Position numbers and translations under genes: made by a program
The notes under the pieces: generated by a model
Told to the model about the DNA's origin: nothing
Databases searched by the model: none
What the model saw: the letters and a program-made list of their open reading frames with translations, nothing else
Source: Myxococcales bacterium
GTDB lineage: Bacteria; Myxococcota_A; Bradymonadia; REDH01
NCBI GenBank assembly: GCA_020633625.1
Contig: JACKDJ010000015.1
Coordinates: 1-64,000, forward strand
DNA: 64,000 nt
Reading direction: 5' to 3'
Shown: positions 16,387 to 25,106 of the stretch, piece by piece
Layout: the number at the start of each line of letters is the position of its first letter
Numbering within the stretch: the first letter of the stretch is position 1

Positions 16387-18366
16387 ATGTCGCACCGCGC
16401 TCCCTTCCCTCGCCGTCGCCTCTTGATCGCGGTCGCCGCCTGCGCGTTGCAGGTCGCCGCCTGCGATGAGCTCGGACTCACGATCGACGAAGACGCGTTC
16501 GACGACGCGGACGTCAGCGACGCCGGCGGCGACGCGGCAGACACCACGACGGACACGGGACCCGAGGTCATTCAGATCCAGGCTCGGTTTGCGCGGGAGG
16601 GCACCGACTTCTACCGGCTCCCCTGGCCGAGTGACGCGCGGCTCACCGTCGAGGGGGGCGTCGATCTCTCGGACTTCCCCGACACCCGCGTCGACCTGCT
16701 GCGGCGCTACGTCGCCGCGATCGAGTCGAGCGTCCGCGGCTTCTCGCTGATGCCGGTCATCTACGTCCCGCTCGAGGGTGACCCGATCCCGGAGACGACG
16801 CCGATGCCGGCCGACTCGCTGTCGCCGACGGGCCCGGTGCAGCTCATCGATGTGTCGGAGGACGGCTGCGGCGACCGAATCCCGGTCGAGCTCCACATGA
16901 ACCACAGCGTCGACGCGCTGTTTCCCGACAACGTCCTGGCCGTCGCCCCGGTCCCCGGCTTCGTGCTCCGGCCCGCCACGCCGTACGCCCTCGTGGTGCT
17001 TCACACGCTGGGAGCCGAGGACGGCTACGGGGTGGTCGGGACCGACGAGGCGAGCGCGGCGCTCGATGGGACTCACGCCGACGCGATCCTGTCCGCCTCG
17101 TTTGCGCCCGCTCGCGCGTGCCTCCCGGAGGCCGGCGTTCCGCTCGACAGCGTCGCCGTCGCGACGGTCTTCACGACGCAGGACCCGGTCACCGAGCTCC
17201 GCGCGCTGCGAGACTTTGTGGCCGATCCGGCGAAGACGGCGACGCCGGTCGTGACCTCGTTCGAGTACAGCGACACCGTCTCGCGCGCCGGGTACGCGGT
17301 CTACACCGGCACGTATGACACGCCGATGTTCCAGGACGGGACGTCGCCCTACGCGTCGGTCGGTGGTGAGATCCACTTCGACGCGGCGGGCGAGCCGATC
17401 GTCCAGCGCACCGAGGAGGTGCCGTTCGCGGTCGCCGTCCCGCGGGAGCCGTCGCGCTCGCTGCGGCTGCTGATCTGGGTCGACGGGACGGGCGCCGGGC
17501 AGACGAGCTGGGTGGGGAGCCGCGTCACGCAGGCGATGCTCGCCGAGGGCTTCGTCGTCGCGAACTACGTGCCGCAGTTCCACGACACCCGGGCCACGCC
17601 GGGCGCCAACGAGGAGCTGCACTCGTTCAACTACCTGAACCCGGAGTCGTTCCGGAACACATTCCGGCAGCAGGTCGCCGACACCGCGTACTTCCTGCGT
17701 GTGATGACAGAGGCCCGCGACCAGATGCCCGATCTACCAGAGTACTCGACGACGCGCGTCGTCTACGGCGGCCAGTCGCAGGGTTCTCTCGTGGGCGCGA
17801 TGGTCGCCGGCGTCGAGCCGAACATCGAGGCGTTCATGCTCAACGGCGTCGCCGCCTACCTCTCGACGGTCGCCGTGTCGCGAAAGGACCCGTTCGACAT
17901 CCAGGCGCTCGTCGCCGACCTCACGGGGATCTCGCACGACTTCGATCGCTTCCACCCGCTCATGGCGCTGGCGCAGATGGGCGGTGACGCGACCGATCCG
18001 CAGTCGTTCGCGCCGTACTGGACCGGGTGGGACGGGAACCCCGACGGCGCCGACATCCTGCTGATCAACGGGATCGACGACTACACGTCGTCGGTCGCTT
18101 CGATGAACGCCCTCACGATCTCTGGCGACGCCGCGCCCGTCGACCCCGCCGGCTGGGAGGCGGACCCGTTCGGTGTCTGGGACCGGGAGCCCGAGGCCGC
18201 GCCGATCGAGGGCAACCGGCGGGCCCTCGACGGCACGCCGCGGACGATCGCGACAATTATGAGCGAGACGACCGGCCACTTCACGATGTACGACCGCGCC
18301 GATGTGCGCGCGACGGCGATCGAGTTCCTCTCGACGGCCGCCGACGGCTCGGCAGTGGTCGAGTAG
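16387..18366 (+). CDS. Lipoprotein alpha/beta hydrolase (surface lipase/esterase-like)
   Basis: A 659-residue lipoprotein. The signal RRRLLIAVAACALQVAAC ends in a lipobox with Cys about residue 26, followed by a long acidic, Asp-rich linker and then a hydrolase domain. The nucleophile elbow GGQSQGS lies near residue 465, after VVYG, and a C-terminal GHFTMYDRAD could supply the His. Large lipoproteins of this build are common in myxobacteria and resemble Pla-1/cef-type extracellular lipases. Substrate unknown; export to the outer membrane or surface is likely. I prefer the ATG before MSHRAPFPRR, which gives a normal n-region, over an ATG 39 bases upstream. Two bases separate its stop from the next gene. 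Confidence 0.75.
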   Translation: MSHRAPFPRRRLLIAVAACALQVAACDELGLTIDEDAFDDADVSDAGGDAADTTTDTGPEVIQIQARFAREGTDFYRLPWPSDARLTVEGGVDLSDFPDTRVDLLRRYVAAIESSVRGFSLMPVIYVPLEGDPIPETTPMPADSLSPTGPVQLIDVSEDGCGDRIPVELHMNHSVDALFPDNVLAVAPVPGFVLRPATPYALVVLHTLGAEDGYGVVGTDEASAALDGTHADAILSASFAPARACLPEAGVPLDSVAVATVFTTQDPVTELRALRDFVADPAKTATPVVTSFEYSDTVSRAGYAVYTGTYDTPMFQDGTSPYASVGGEIHFDAAGEPIVQRTEEVPFAVAVPREPSRSLRLLIWVDGTGAGQTSWVGSRVTQAMLAEGFVVANYVPQFHDTRATPGANEELHSFNYLNPESFRNTFRQQVADTAYFLRVMTEARDQMPDLPEYSTTRVVYGGQSQGSLVGAMVAGVEPNIEAFMLNGVAAYLSTVAVSRKDPFDIQALVADLTGISHDFDRFHPLMALAQMGGDATDPQSFAPYWTGWDGNPDGADILLINGIDDYTSSVASMNALTISGDAAPVDPAGWEADPFGVWDREPEAAPIEGNRRALDGTPRTIATIMSETTGHFTMYDRADVRATAIEFLSTAADGSAVVE

Positions 18367-18368
18367 CG

Positions 18369-19169
18369 ATGACGCTGCAGCCCGTCGGGGCGGGTCGGGC
18401 GCTTTACTGGGAGGAGAGCGGCGATGGACCCCCGCTCTTGCTCCTGAACGGAATGAGCCAGTCCACCGCGAACTGGCTCTCGCACGTTCGCCCCCTCGGG
18501 GAGCGCTTCCGGACGCTGACCTATGACGCGCGCGGGCAAGGCAGGAGCCCGCTGGGCGACGTCGTAGCCGAACCGGTCACGCTCGAGGGACATGTCGACG
18601 ACCTAGCCGAGCTGCTCGACGGCGTCGGGCTCGACCACGTCTCGCTGTGCGGGTTCAGCCACGGGGCGCGGCTAGCGCTCGCCTTCGCGGCGCGGCATCC
18701 ACGGCGCGTCGACCGGCTCGTGCTCACATCGACCGGCGACAACGACGACCCGATGCGGCGCGCGATCGTGCGGTCGTGGGCCGAGGTCCTCGAGAGAGGT
18801 GGGCTCGAGGCGATGGCGTGGTGCTCGATGCCCGACATTCTGGGCCGCGACTTTCTCGCCGCGAACGAGCGGTTTCTCGAGGCGATGGTCCGCGCGACGG
18901 TGCAGCGAAACGACGCCGACGGGCTGCGTGCGCTGCTGGCGGGGATGGCGGGGTTTGGCTCGCCGCTCGACGACGCGGCAGCGCTCCACTGCCCCGCACT
19001 GCTTATCTCGTCGCCAGACGACCTGCTGGTGTCGAGGGAGTCGGCGAAGCGCCTCGCGGCCGCGTTGCCCGACGGAGCGCACGTCTGGATCGACGGCTGC
19101 GGCCACACGATCCCGATCGAGGCGCCCGAGCGGTGGCGCTCGGTCGTCGAGACCTTCCTGCTTCGCTGA
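18369..19169 (+). CDS. Alpha/beta hydrolase (esterase/haloperoxidase-like)
   Basis: A 266-residue cytoplasmic alpha/beta-hydrolase fold enzyme. Oxyanion-hole region LLNGMSQSTANW, the YDARGQGRS strand, nucleophile Ser in GFSHGA (about residue 100), an acid in SSPDDLLV and the catalytic His in GCGHTIPIEAP are all in order. It resembles 3-oxoadipate enol-lactonase and related esterases, but substrate cannot be assigned. It is two bases behind the lipoprotein hydrolase gene and probably co-transcribed with it. Its end faces the repeat array. Confidence 0.87.
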   Translation: MTLQPVGAGRALYWEESGDGPPLLLLNGMSQSTANWLSHVRPLGERFRTLTYDARGQGRSPLGDVVAEPVTLEGHVDDLAELLDGVGLDHVSLCGFSHGARLALAFAARHPRRVDRLVLTSTGDNDDPMRRAIVRSWAEVLERGGLEAMAWCSMPDILGRDFLAANERFLEAMVRATVQRNDADGLRALLAGMAGFGSPLDDAAALHCPALLISSPDDLLVSRESAKRLAAALPDGAHVWIDGCGHTIPIEAPERWRSVVETFLLR

Positions 19170-19194
19170 CGTCGCGTGGCGAGTCGTCGCACCT

Positions 19195-19592
19195 TACCGT
19201 CGGTAGGTTGTGCGTCGGCGGCTGGTGCCCGGGAGTAGTTGGCCACTACCGTCGGTAAGGTTGTGCGTCGGCGGCCTGTGCCCGGGAGTAGTTGGCCACT
19301 ACCGTCGGTAAGTTGGGGCGTCGGCGGCCTGTGCCCGGGAGTAGTTGGCCACTACCGTCGGTAAGGTGGCTCGTCTGCCCGGGAGTAGTTGGCCACTACC
19401 GTCGGTAAGGTGGCTCGTCTGCCCGGGAGTAGTTGGCCACTACCGTCGGTAAGGTGGCTCGGGCCACTCCGGCCATTACCGTCGGTAAGGTTGTGCGTCG
19501 GCGGCTGGTGCCCGGGAGTAGTTGGCCACTACCGTCGGTAAGTTGTGCGTCGGCGGCCGGTGCCCGGGAGTAGTTGGCCACTACCGTCGGTA
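19195..19592. repeat. Nine-copy palindromic repeat array (TACCGTCGGTA)
   Basis: The 11-base palindrome TACCGTCGGTA occurs nine times, starting at 19195, 19247, 19300, 19353, 19397, 19441, 19477, 19530 and 19582, so the spacings are 52, 53, 53, 44, 44, 36, 53 and 52 bases. Most copies sit in a longer unit with CCCGGGAGTAGTTGGCC before the palindrome and variable short filler after it. Within each unit GTAGT/ACTAC and TACCG/CGGTA can form two hairpins that share bases and so exclude each other. The array fills the 442-base gap between the 3' ends of convergent genes. It may act as a repeated bidirectional terminator, a protein-binding array or a replication-slippage satellite. Nothing else is visible in the gap. 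Confidence 0.9.
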
Positions 19593-19611
19593 AGGTGGCT
19601 CGTCCGCCGGC

Positions 19612-21468
19612 TTACGCGGCGCAGGCGCCGTCGTGCGCGATGCGGACGCCGGCGCAGTCGGCTTCGCATGCGTTGGAGTAGGTGCGACCGTCGGCGCCGC
19701 AGACGGGGAGGTAGATGGCGGGGCAGATGCAGGCCTCTCCGCCGCCACCGCACTCGCCGTCGTAGGCTACCGCGACGCCGTAGCAGCTGGCCTCGACCTC
19801 GCCGCACCAGTAGGTGACGCCGTTCTCGCCGCAGACCGGATCGGGCACGAAGCAGGTGATGGCGCAGTCGGGGCTGCGGCACGTCGCGCCGTCGCAGTAC
19901 CAGCCGGGCTCGCAGTCGGCGTCGCTTCGACAGTCGAGCGAGTCGCCGCCGCACACGCCTTCGTAGGCGACGCCGACGCCTGCGCAGTTGGCGTCGCACT
20001 CGTTCGAGTAGGTCAGCCCGTCGGTGCCACACACCGGCATCCAGACGTCGGGACAGGTGCAGGCGGCGATCGGAAGGCAGACGCCGTCGACGCAGATCTC
20101 GTCGGCACCACAGTCCCGGCCGGAGCTGCAGTCCGAGAACATGCACTCGCCGTCGTACTCGATCCCCACACCGCGGCAGTCTGCCTCGCAGGGGTTGGCG
20201 TACGTGACGCCGTCTGCGCCGCAGACGGGGGCCCAGAGGCGCGGGCAGTCGCAGATCGCGCCGCACTCGCCGCTGTACGCGACCGGCATGCGGGCACACG
20301 CGGCCTCACAGGCGTTGGAGTACGTGATCCCGTCCTCGCCGCATACCGGGGCGTACAGGTCGGGGCACAGGCAGAGGTCGGTGGGCTCGCACGACCCCTC
20401 GTGGGCGAGGTCGACGCGGGCGCAGTCGAGCGCGCACTCGTTCGAGTACGTGACTCCGTCGACACCGCAGACGGGCGCCCAGATGCCCGGGCAGACGCAG
20501 TCGTCTGGAGGGATGCACTCGCCGACGTGGTCGAGCGGGACCGACGCGCACTCGAGCTCGCAGCGCGTCGGATACGTGATGCCGTCGGTACCGCACGCCG
20601 GGCCGTCGTCGGCGTCGCAGTCGCACTCGTCGCACGGCCCCGTCGACGCGACACGGGCGCCGACGCACGCTGCGACGCACTCGTTGCCGTACGTGACGCC
20701 GTCGGCGCCGCATACCGGCGCGAAGACGTCGCCGCAGGCGCACTCATCGCACGGGCCGACGTGCGCGAGGCCCGCGCCGACGCAGCCGGCCTCACACTCG
20801 TTTCCGTAGGTGACGCCGTCGGTCCCACAGACCGGGGCGTAGATCTCGGGGCAACCGCAGACGTCGACGCACTCGCCCTCGTGGTCGATCTCGACCCCGG
20901 AGCAGCTCGCCTCGCACTCGTTGCCGTAGGTCTCGCCGTCGATGCCGCAGACCGGCGCGTAGACGTCGTCGCAGAAGCAATCGATCTCGCACGGGCCCTC
21001 CCAGAGGATCGCCGCGCCCGCGCAGCCGGCCTCGCACGCGTTGCCGTAGGTCTCACCGTCGGCCCCGCAGACTGGGGCGTAGATCGTCGGGCACTCGCAG
21101 CCGGCCTCGCATTCTCCATCGTGGGCCACCGCGACGTCTGCGCAGTCGGCCTCGCACGCGTTGCCGTAGGTCTCACCGTCGGCGCCGCAGACGGGCGCAT
21201 AGATCTCGGGGCACGCGCAGCCGCTCGTGTCGGGGGTCGTGTCGCCCGCGTCGACATCGGTCCCGCCATCGCCGCCGCCGCACTCCCCACTGTGTGCTAC
21301 CGCTACCCCGCTCGCCGTGGCCGCGCAGTCGTTCGCGTAGGTGTGTCCGTCGGCTCCACAGACCGGGGCGTAGATCTCGGGACACGCGCCAGACGGATCC
21401 TCTTCGTTGCACGCGGCCGTTGTGAGGACGGCGGCGGCGGCGAGGAGGGTGAGTGCGAGCTTGTTCAT
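19612..21468 (-). CDS. Multi-Kazal protease-inhibitor lipoprotein (13 domains)
   Basis: A 618-residue lipoprotein with signal and lipobox TTAAC (Cys20). I count 13 Kazal-type domains, each with the pattern CxCPxxYxPVCGxDGxTYxNxCxxxC. Two short Cys clusters of a different kind interrupt the array, one between domains 10 and 11 (around CGADEICVDGVC) and one between 11 and 12 (around CEPGWYCDGATC). By alignment with ovomucoid, the P1 residue is the second after the first core Cys; it is Glu or Asp in seven domains, Arg in domain 10, and small or hydrophobic elsewhere. The protein should sit on the outer membrane and block serine proteases of prey, hosts or the cell itself. Transcribed toward the palindrome array. 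Confidence 0.92.
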   Translation of the reverse strand: MNKLALTLLAAAAVLTTAACNEEDPSGACPEIYAPVCGADGHTYANDCAATASGVAVAHSGECGGGDGGTDVDAGDTTPDTSGCACPEIYAPVCGADGETYGNACEADCADVAVAHDGECEAGCECPTIYAPVCGADGETYGNACEAGCAGAAILWEGPCEIDCFCDDVYAPVCGIDGETYGNECEASCSGVEIDHEGECVDVCGCPEIYAPVCGTDGVTYGNECEAGCVGAGLAHVGPCDECACGDVFAPVCGADGVTYGNECVAACVGARVASTGPCDECDCDADDGPACGTDGITYPTRCELECASVPLDHVGECIPPDDCVCPGIWAPVCGVDGVTYSNECALDCARVDLAHEGSCEPTDLCLCPDLYAPVCGEDGITYSNACEAACARMPVAYSGECGAICDCPRLWAPVCGADGVTYANPCEADCRGVGIEYDGECMFSDCSSGRDCGADEICVDGVCLPIAACTCPDVWMPVCGTDGLTYSNECDANCAGVGVAYEGVCGGDSLDCRSDADCEPGWYCDGATCRSPDCAITCFVPDPVCGENGVTYWCGEVEASCYGVAVAYDGECGGGGEACICPAIYLPVCGADGRTYSNACEADCAGVRIAHDGACAA

Positions 21469-21587
21469 GGGGGTACCGATCAGAATTCTGAGGTTGGCGT
21501 CAGTGTTCTCGCGCGGCGCCCGCAGATTCCTGCGAGATCGCCGCTCGGCTCACTCGACTTTGCAGAGCGCGTGCCAACACCGGCACG

Positions 21588-22730
21588 CTAGCGCACACGA
21601 CCCGCGCGAAACGCGTCGTCCACAAGGTCGCAGACGTGCTCTACCTGGTCGAGCGTGAGCTCGTTGTGCAGCGGCATCCGGAGCAGGCGGGGGGCGTACT
21701 CCTCGGTCAGCGGCACGTCGCTGGGCTCGTACCCGAGCGCGCGGCCCATCTTCGACGAGTGCAGCGGCAGGTAGTGGATGTGCGCCTGCACCTCGCGTGC
21801 GAGCAGGTCTAGCCGCAGCGCCTCACACGCCTCGGCAGACCGCAGCATCACATACACCGCGTGTCCGTTGGATCGGTCTGCCGGGTCGAGGCGCTGGAGG
21901 GCGAACCAACCCTCGCGCTCCCCCCCGGATAGGCGCTCCCGATACCGCTCCCATCGAGCCATCCGGGCGAGCCGGTTGTCGTCCATCGACTCGAGCTGCG
22001 CGAGCAGGAACGCCGCCTGCAGCTCTGTCGGGTAGAAGCTCGAGCCTGGCTCCACCCACGAGTACTTGTCGACGAGCCCGCGGAACATCTTCGTCCGGTT
22101 GGTGCCGCGCTCCCAGATGTCCTCGGTGCGCTCGAAGTCGCTGGGGTCGTTGACGAAGAGCGCGCCGCCGAGCCCGCAGTGCAGGTTCTTGGTCTCGTGG
22201 AACGAGAACGCCGCGAACCGGCCAAAGCGGCCGAGCCACTCACCGCCGGTTGCGCAGTCGAGCCCCTGCGCAGCGTCCTCAACGAGCGCGGCGCCGTGGG
22301 CGCTACAGAGCTCGCGTAGCCGAGCGATCGCGCACGGCGCTCCAGCGTAGTGGACCGGCACGACGGCCCGCGTGCGCGGGGTGAGCTTCCGCGCGACGTC
22401 GGCGACGTCGACCGTCATCGTGTACGGGTCCACGTCGGCGAAGATGATGGTTGCGCCCGCACGGTGAAACGCAGACGCCGTCGCGACGAACGTGAACGAC
22501 GGGACGATGACCTCGTCGCCGGGCCCGACGCCGAGCGCCATCGCCGCGAGCTCGAGCGCCGCGGTGCAGCTCGTCGTGAGCAAGACGTGAGGGGCACCGA
22601 ACCGCTCCTCGAGCCACCGCTGCGAAAGACGGGTAAACGGGCCGTTCCCGCCGAACGACCCGCTCGCGAGCACCCGGGTCAGGTACTCCTCTTCGCGGCC
22701 GGACAGGTAGGGGACGTTGAAGCGAATCAC
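21588..22730 (-). CDS. DegT/DnrJ/EryC1-family sugar aminotransferase (WecE/RffA-like)
   Basis: A 380-residue PLP-dependent nucleotide-sugar aminotransferase. VPSFTFVATASA, VEDAAQGLD and the PLP lysine Lys181 in FHETKNLHCGLGGA match dTDP-4-amino-4,6-dideoxygalactose transaminases of the enterobacterial common antigen/O-antigen type. Start is a GTG that overlaps the TGA of the metalloprotease gene (GTGA); the frame upstream is a shadow. No other nucleotide-sugar gene is nearby, so its pathway is unclear. It is likely translated together with the upstream metalloprotease, an odd pairing. Confidence 0.9.
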   Translation of the reverse strand: MIRFNVPYLSGREEEYLTRVLASGSFGGNGPFTRLSQRWLEERFGAPHVLLTTSCTAALELAAMALGVGPGDEVIVPSFTFVATASAFHRAGATIIFADVDPYTMTVDVADVARKLTPRTRAVVPVHYAGAPCAIARLRELCSAHGAALVEDAAQGLDCATGGEWLGRFGRFAAFSFHETKNLHCGLGGALFVNDPSDFERTEDIWERGTNRTKMFRGLVDKYSWVEPGSSFYPTELQAAFLLAQLESMDDNRLARMARWERYRERLSGGEREGWFALQRLDPADRSNGHAVYVMLRSAEACEALRLDLLAREVQAHIHYLPLHSSKMGRALGYEPSDVPLTEEYAPRLLRMPLHNELTLDQVEHVCDLVDDAFRAGRVR

Positions 22731-23989
22731 GGCGTGAGCGTCTCGGGTCTCAGCAGCGGGTTGGGAGCGACCGACTCGCGCTGCATAGGGCTGATCTCGC
22801 CCGCGCTGTCCGGCAGGACCACCGGAAACATCAGGTTGTCGGCGTCGCCGCACGTCGTCAACCCGCGCGGCCCGAGCGCACTGATCCCCGGACACCCGGG
22901 CGTGTCGTCGAGGCCGTCGCTCTCCCCCGAGCGCTCCGTCGTGTGGAGCAGCCCGAGGAAGTGGCCGAGCTCGTGCGCGAGCGTAAAGCCGATGAGCTCG
23001 GCGCCCGTAAACTCCCCGTCGGAGGGGCTCGGTATCGAGTCGACGCCCAGGTAGTCGGCGATCCCGAACACCAGCCCGCTGGCTTCGGTGCCGTGCACGC
23101 CGATCGCTCCCGGCGCCCCCATCGAGATCCCGAGAAGGCCGTATTGCCCGACCGAGCCGGCGAAGCCGCGGTTCACGAACACGTTCACGCGGAGCGCGTC
23201 CTCGGCGGCGCTGCTCGGCGCCTCGCTGGTCGAGACGAGGTCGGCGAAGTCGTTCCAGTCGGAGATGATCGCGAACCTCCCCGCGACCGTGCGGTCGATG
23301 TCTGTGTACCGGATCGTGTCGAGCGCAATGTCTACGTCTGCGCGCGCCCAGATCGCAGCGGCGACCTCGAGGGCCTCGTTCCAGTCCGGGTTTGTCGCGA
23401 GCGCGGCGGCGTCCATCCCCTCGAGACCGACCGCGATCACGTTGAGCTCCAGCCGCGTGCCACGCGTCTCGGTGACGGCGATCGAGACGCAGACCTTTCG
23501 CCCCCCGGTGTCAGCTCGTAGCTCCCACTCTCCGCTCTGCAGCAGGAACGCCTGCGACGGTGCAGGGGGGATCAGGATCTGGTCCGCCTCGACCGGGAAT
23601 CCGAACGCCGTCGCGAGGCCAGCGGGGTGGTAGCGGAGCAGATCCTCGTCCGTGACGAGGTCGTGCGGAAAGCCCGCCGGGTCGACGAGGCTGGCGAGCG
23701 TCGTTGACGCGCCCGGCGTGTACGCGACGATCGAGAACCCCTGGGCGCCCGCAGGGATCCGGAACCGGAGGTCATACCGGTTGACCGCGACCTCCTGGCC
23801 GAACGGCTGACGCGAGAACACGTGCGATGAGCACTGGCGAACGACCTTGGCCGCCGAGGCGTCGAGGGTGTTGTCGTCGTCGCCGCAGCCTCCGAGGCCG
23901 GCCGCTGCGGCGAGCGCCGCTCGCAACATGAGGCTTCGCGCGAAGAGGGCCGGCTGCGCGCCGGCGATGCGAACTGGCTGGCGGTGCAT
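22727..23989 (-). CDS. Zinc metalloprotease lipoprotein (metzincin-like)
   Basis: A 420-residue exported protein. The signal ends in the lipobox GLGGC (Cys35). The zinc site HELGHFLGLLH spans residues 339-349 (two His in HEXXH plus His349), and NLMFP about 30 residues later looks like the Met-turn, which together indicate a metzincin. The N-terminal half is a beta-rich domain with a few Cys. It would act in the periplasm or at the cell surface. I start at the ATG before MHRQPVRIAG because GGGAGGA precedes it by six bases; the longer frame is a shadow. Confidence 0.85.
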   Translation of the reverse strand: MHRQPVRIAGAQPALFARSLMLRAALAAAAGLGGCGDDDNTLDASAAKVVRQCSSHVFSRQPFGQEVAVNRYDLRFRIPAGAQGFSIVAYTPGASTTLASLVDPAGFPHDLVTDEDLLRYHPAGLATAFGFPVEADQILIPPAPSQAFLLQSGEWELRADTGGRKVCVSIAVTETRGTRLELNVIAVGLEGMDAAALATNPDWNEALEVAAAIWARADVDIALDTIRYTDIDRTVAGRFAIISDWNDFADLVSTSEAPSSAAEDALRVNVFVNRGFAGSVGQYGLLGISMGAPGAIGVHGTEASGLVFGIADYLGVDSIPSPSDGEFTGAELIGFTLAHELGHFLGLLHTTERSGESDGLDDTPGCPGISALGPRGLTTCGDADNLMFPVVLPDSAGEISPMQRESVAPNPLLRPETLTP

Positions 23990-24074
23990 TCGGTCCTCCC
24001 GAGCCCACTGGTTCAACGCCGTGTGAGTGTATCGGGCGCTGCCAACGTGGGCCAGATCTCGACGCGCGCCTAGG

Positions 24075-25106
24075 CTACGCCGCCACCCACTCATCGCCGC
24101 GCGCGGTGCGGTACCACGCCACTCTCGTCGTCGGCATCGACGCACCACAGTCCACCCGCGCACACCACACGGCGTCGAGCGCCAGCGTTCCATCGGGTCG
24201 ACGAGCGCCTGTCGCCGCGAAGTCGACCGGTCCGTCGGCTGGAGTCGCGCCGGGCTCCTTGGCGAGGACCTCGACCCCTCCACCGAGCGCAGCGAGGCGC
24301 GCGGTCGTGGTCACGAGCGCGTCGCGGCCGATGTCGACGGCGACTGCGGCCCGGTCCGCTCGCACCGCAGCGACGGCCGCCGTGCCGCTCCCACAGAACA
24401 GATCGGCGACGAGGTCACCCGGCTCTGTGTGCGCGCGCACCAGCATGTCGAGGAGCTGAAGCGGCTTCTGTGTCGGGTAGCCCACCCGCTCCCGCGCCAT
24501 GTTGTTCAGGGTGGGGACGTCGACGACGTCGGGCGCCTTCTTCGTCTGCCCGCGCATCCGCGCAGACGTCGCGGGGACCCGCGGCGCCTCGAAGTGCCAG
24601 TCTCGTCCGCGCGTGTACCAGAGCAGCGTGTCGTGCTTCTTGGGGTAGCAGCGCGGCGATGAGCCGCCGAGGCCGTAGCGCCAGACGAGCTCGTTCCGAA
24701 ACCCCGGCGCGCTGGACGTGGGCCCGCGGTCGCCGAGCCCGAAGATCCGGTCCAGCGCGACGGCAAGGTAGGGGCTGGCGTGGTGGTCGCAGTGGACGAT
24801 GATCGAGCCGTCGTCGGTCAGAAACTCACGCACGCGCGCGAAGGTCTCGGCCATCGCGGCAACGTACGCGTCGAGCGAGTCCCAGCGGTCGGTGAACGCG
24901 ACCTCGCCCCGGCCCATGCCGGCGCCTGCCGTCAGGCGGTAGTCGGCGTGAGAAGCGAACGGCGGGTCGAGATACGCGAGCCTTGCGCGCCGGCCGGCGT
25001 TAACGAGCTCGCTGGCGATCTCGCCAGCGTCACCCTCGATCACGGTCGCGGGCGCCGTCACCACGACCGAGGTCGGAGCGAGCGTCGCGAACCGCGCGGG
25101 TATCAT
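24075..25106 (-). CDS. Site-specific DNA methyltransferase (N6-A/N4-C, beta class)
   Basis: A 343-residue amino-methyltransferase. The catalytic DPPF is at residues 47-50 and the SAM-binding DLFCGSGT at 235-242; catalytic motif before SAM motif is the beta-class order. YPTQKP before the SAM motif is also typical of type III/beta enzymes. The target-recognition region would lie between them (about 110-205). After the SAM motif there is an extra C-terminal domain of about 80 residues ending in a Trp-rich segment. No restriction enzyme gene is adjacent. The ATG overlaps the stop of the SWIM gene (ATGA), so it is coupled to the SNF2-SWIM pair. Confidence 0.88.
   Translation of the reverse strand: MIPARFATLAPTSVVVTAPATVIEGDAGEIASELVNAGRRARLAYLDPPFASHADYRLTAGAGMGRGEVAFTDRWDSLDAYVAAMAETFARVREFLTDDGSIIVHCDHHASPYLAVALDRIFGLGDRGPTSSAPGFRNELVWRYGLGGSSPRCYPKKHDTLLWYTRGRDWHFEAPRVPATSARMRGQTKKAPDVVDVPTLNNMARERVGYPTQKPLQLLDMLVRAHTEPGDLVADLFCGSGTAAVAAVRADRAAVAVDIGRDALVTTTARLAALGGGVEVLAKEPGATPADGPVDFAATGARRPDGTLALDAVWCARVDCGASMPTTRVAWYRTARGDEWVAA

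Noticed and set aside
19195..19592. CRISPR array
   Set aside because: Repeats contain a central palindrome with short, variable, mutually similar fillers of uneven length, no cas genes nearby.
19612..21468. DNA-level tandem repeat or CRISPR in the Kazal gene
   Set aside because: Periodicity is explained by the repeated protein domains and the sequence between them is coding.
19633..21591. A 652-codon plus-strand frame opposite the Kazal gene
   Set aside because: Repeats mirror the Kazal coding repeats; no known motif; the Kazal frame has Cys patterns and a lipobox.
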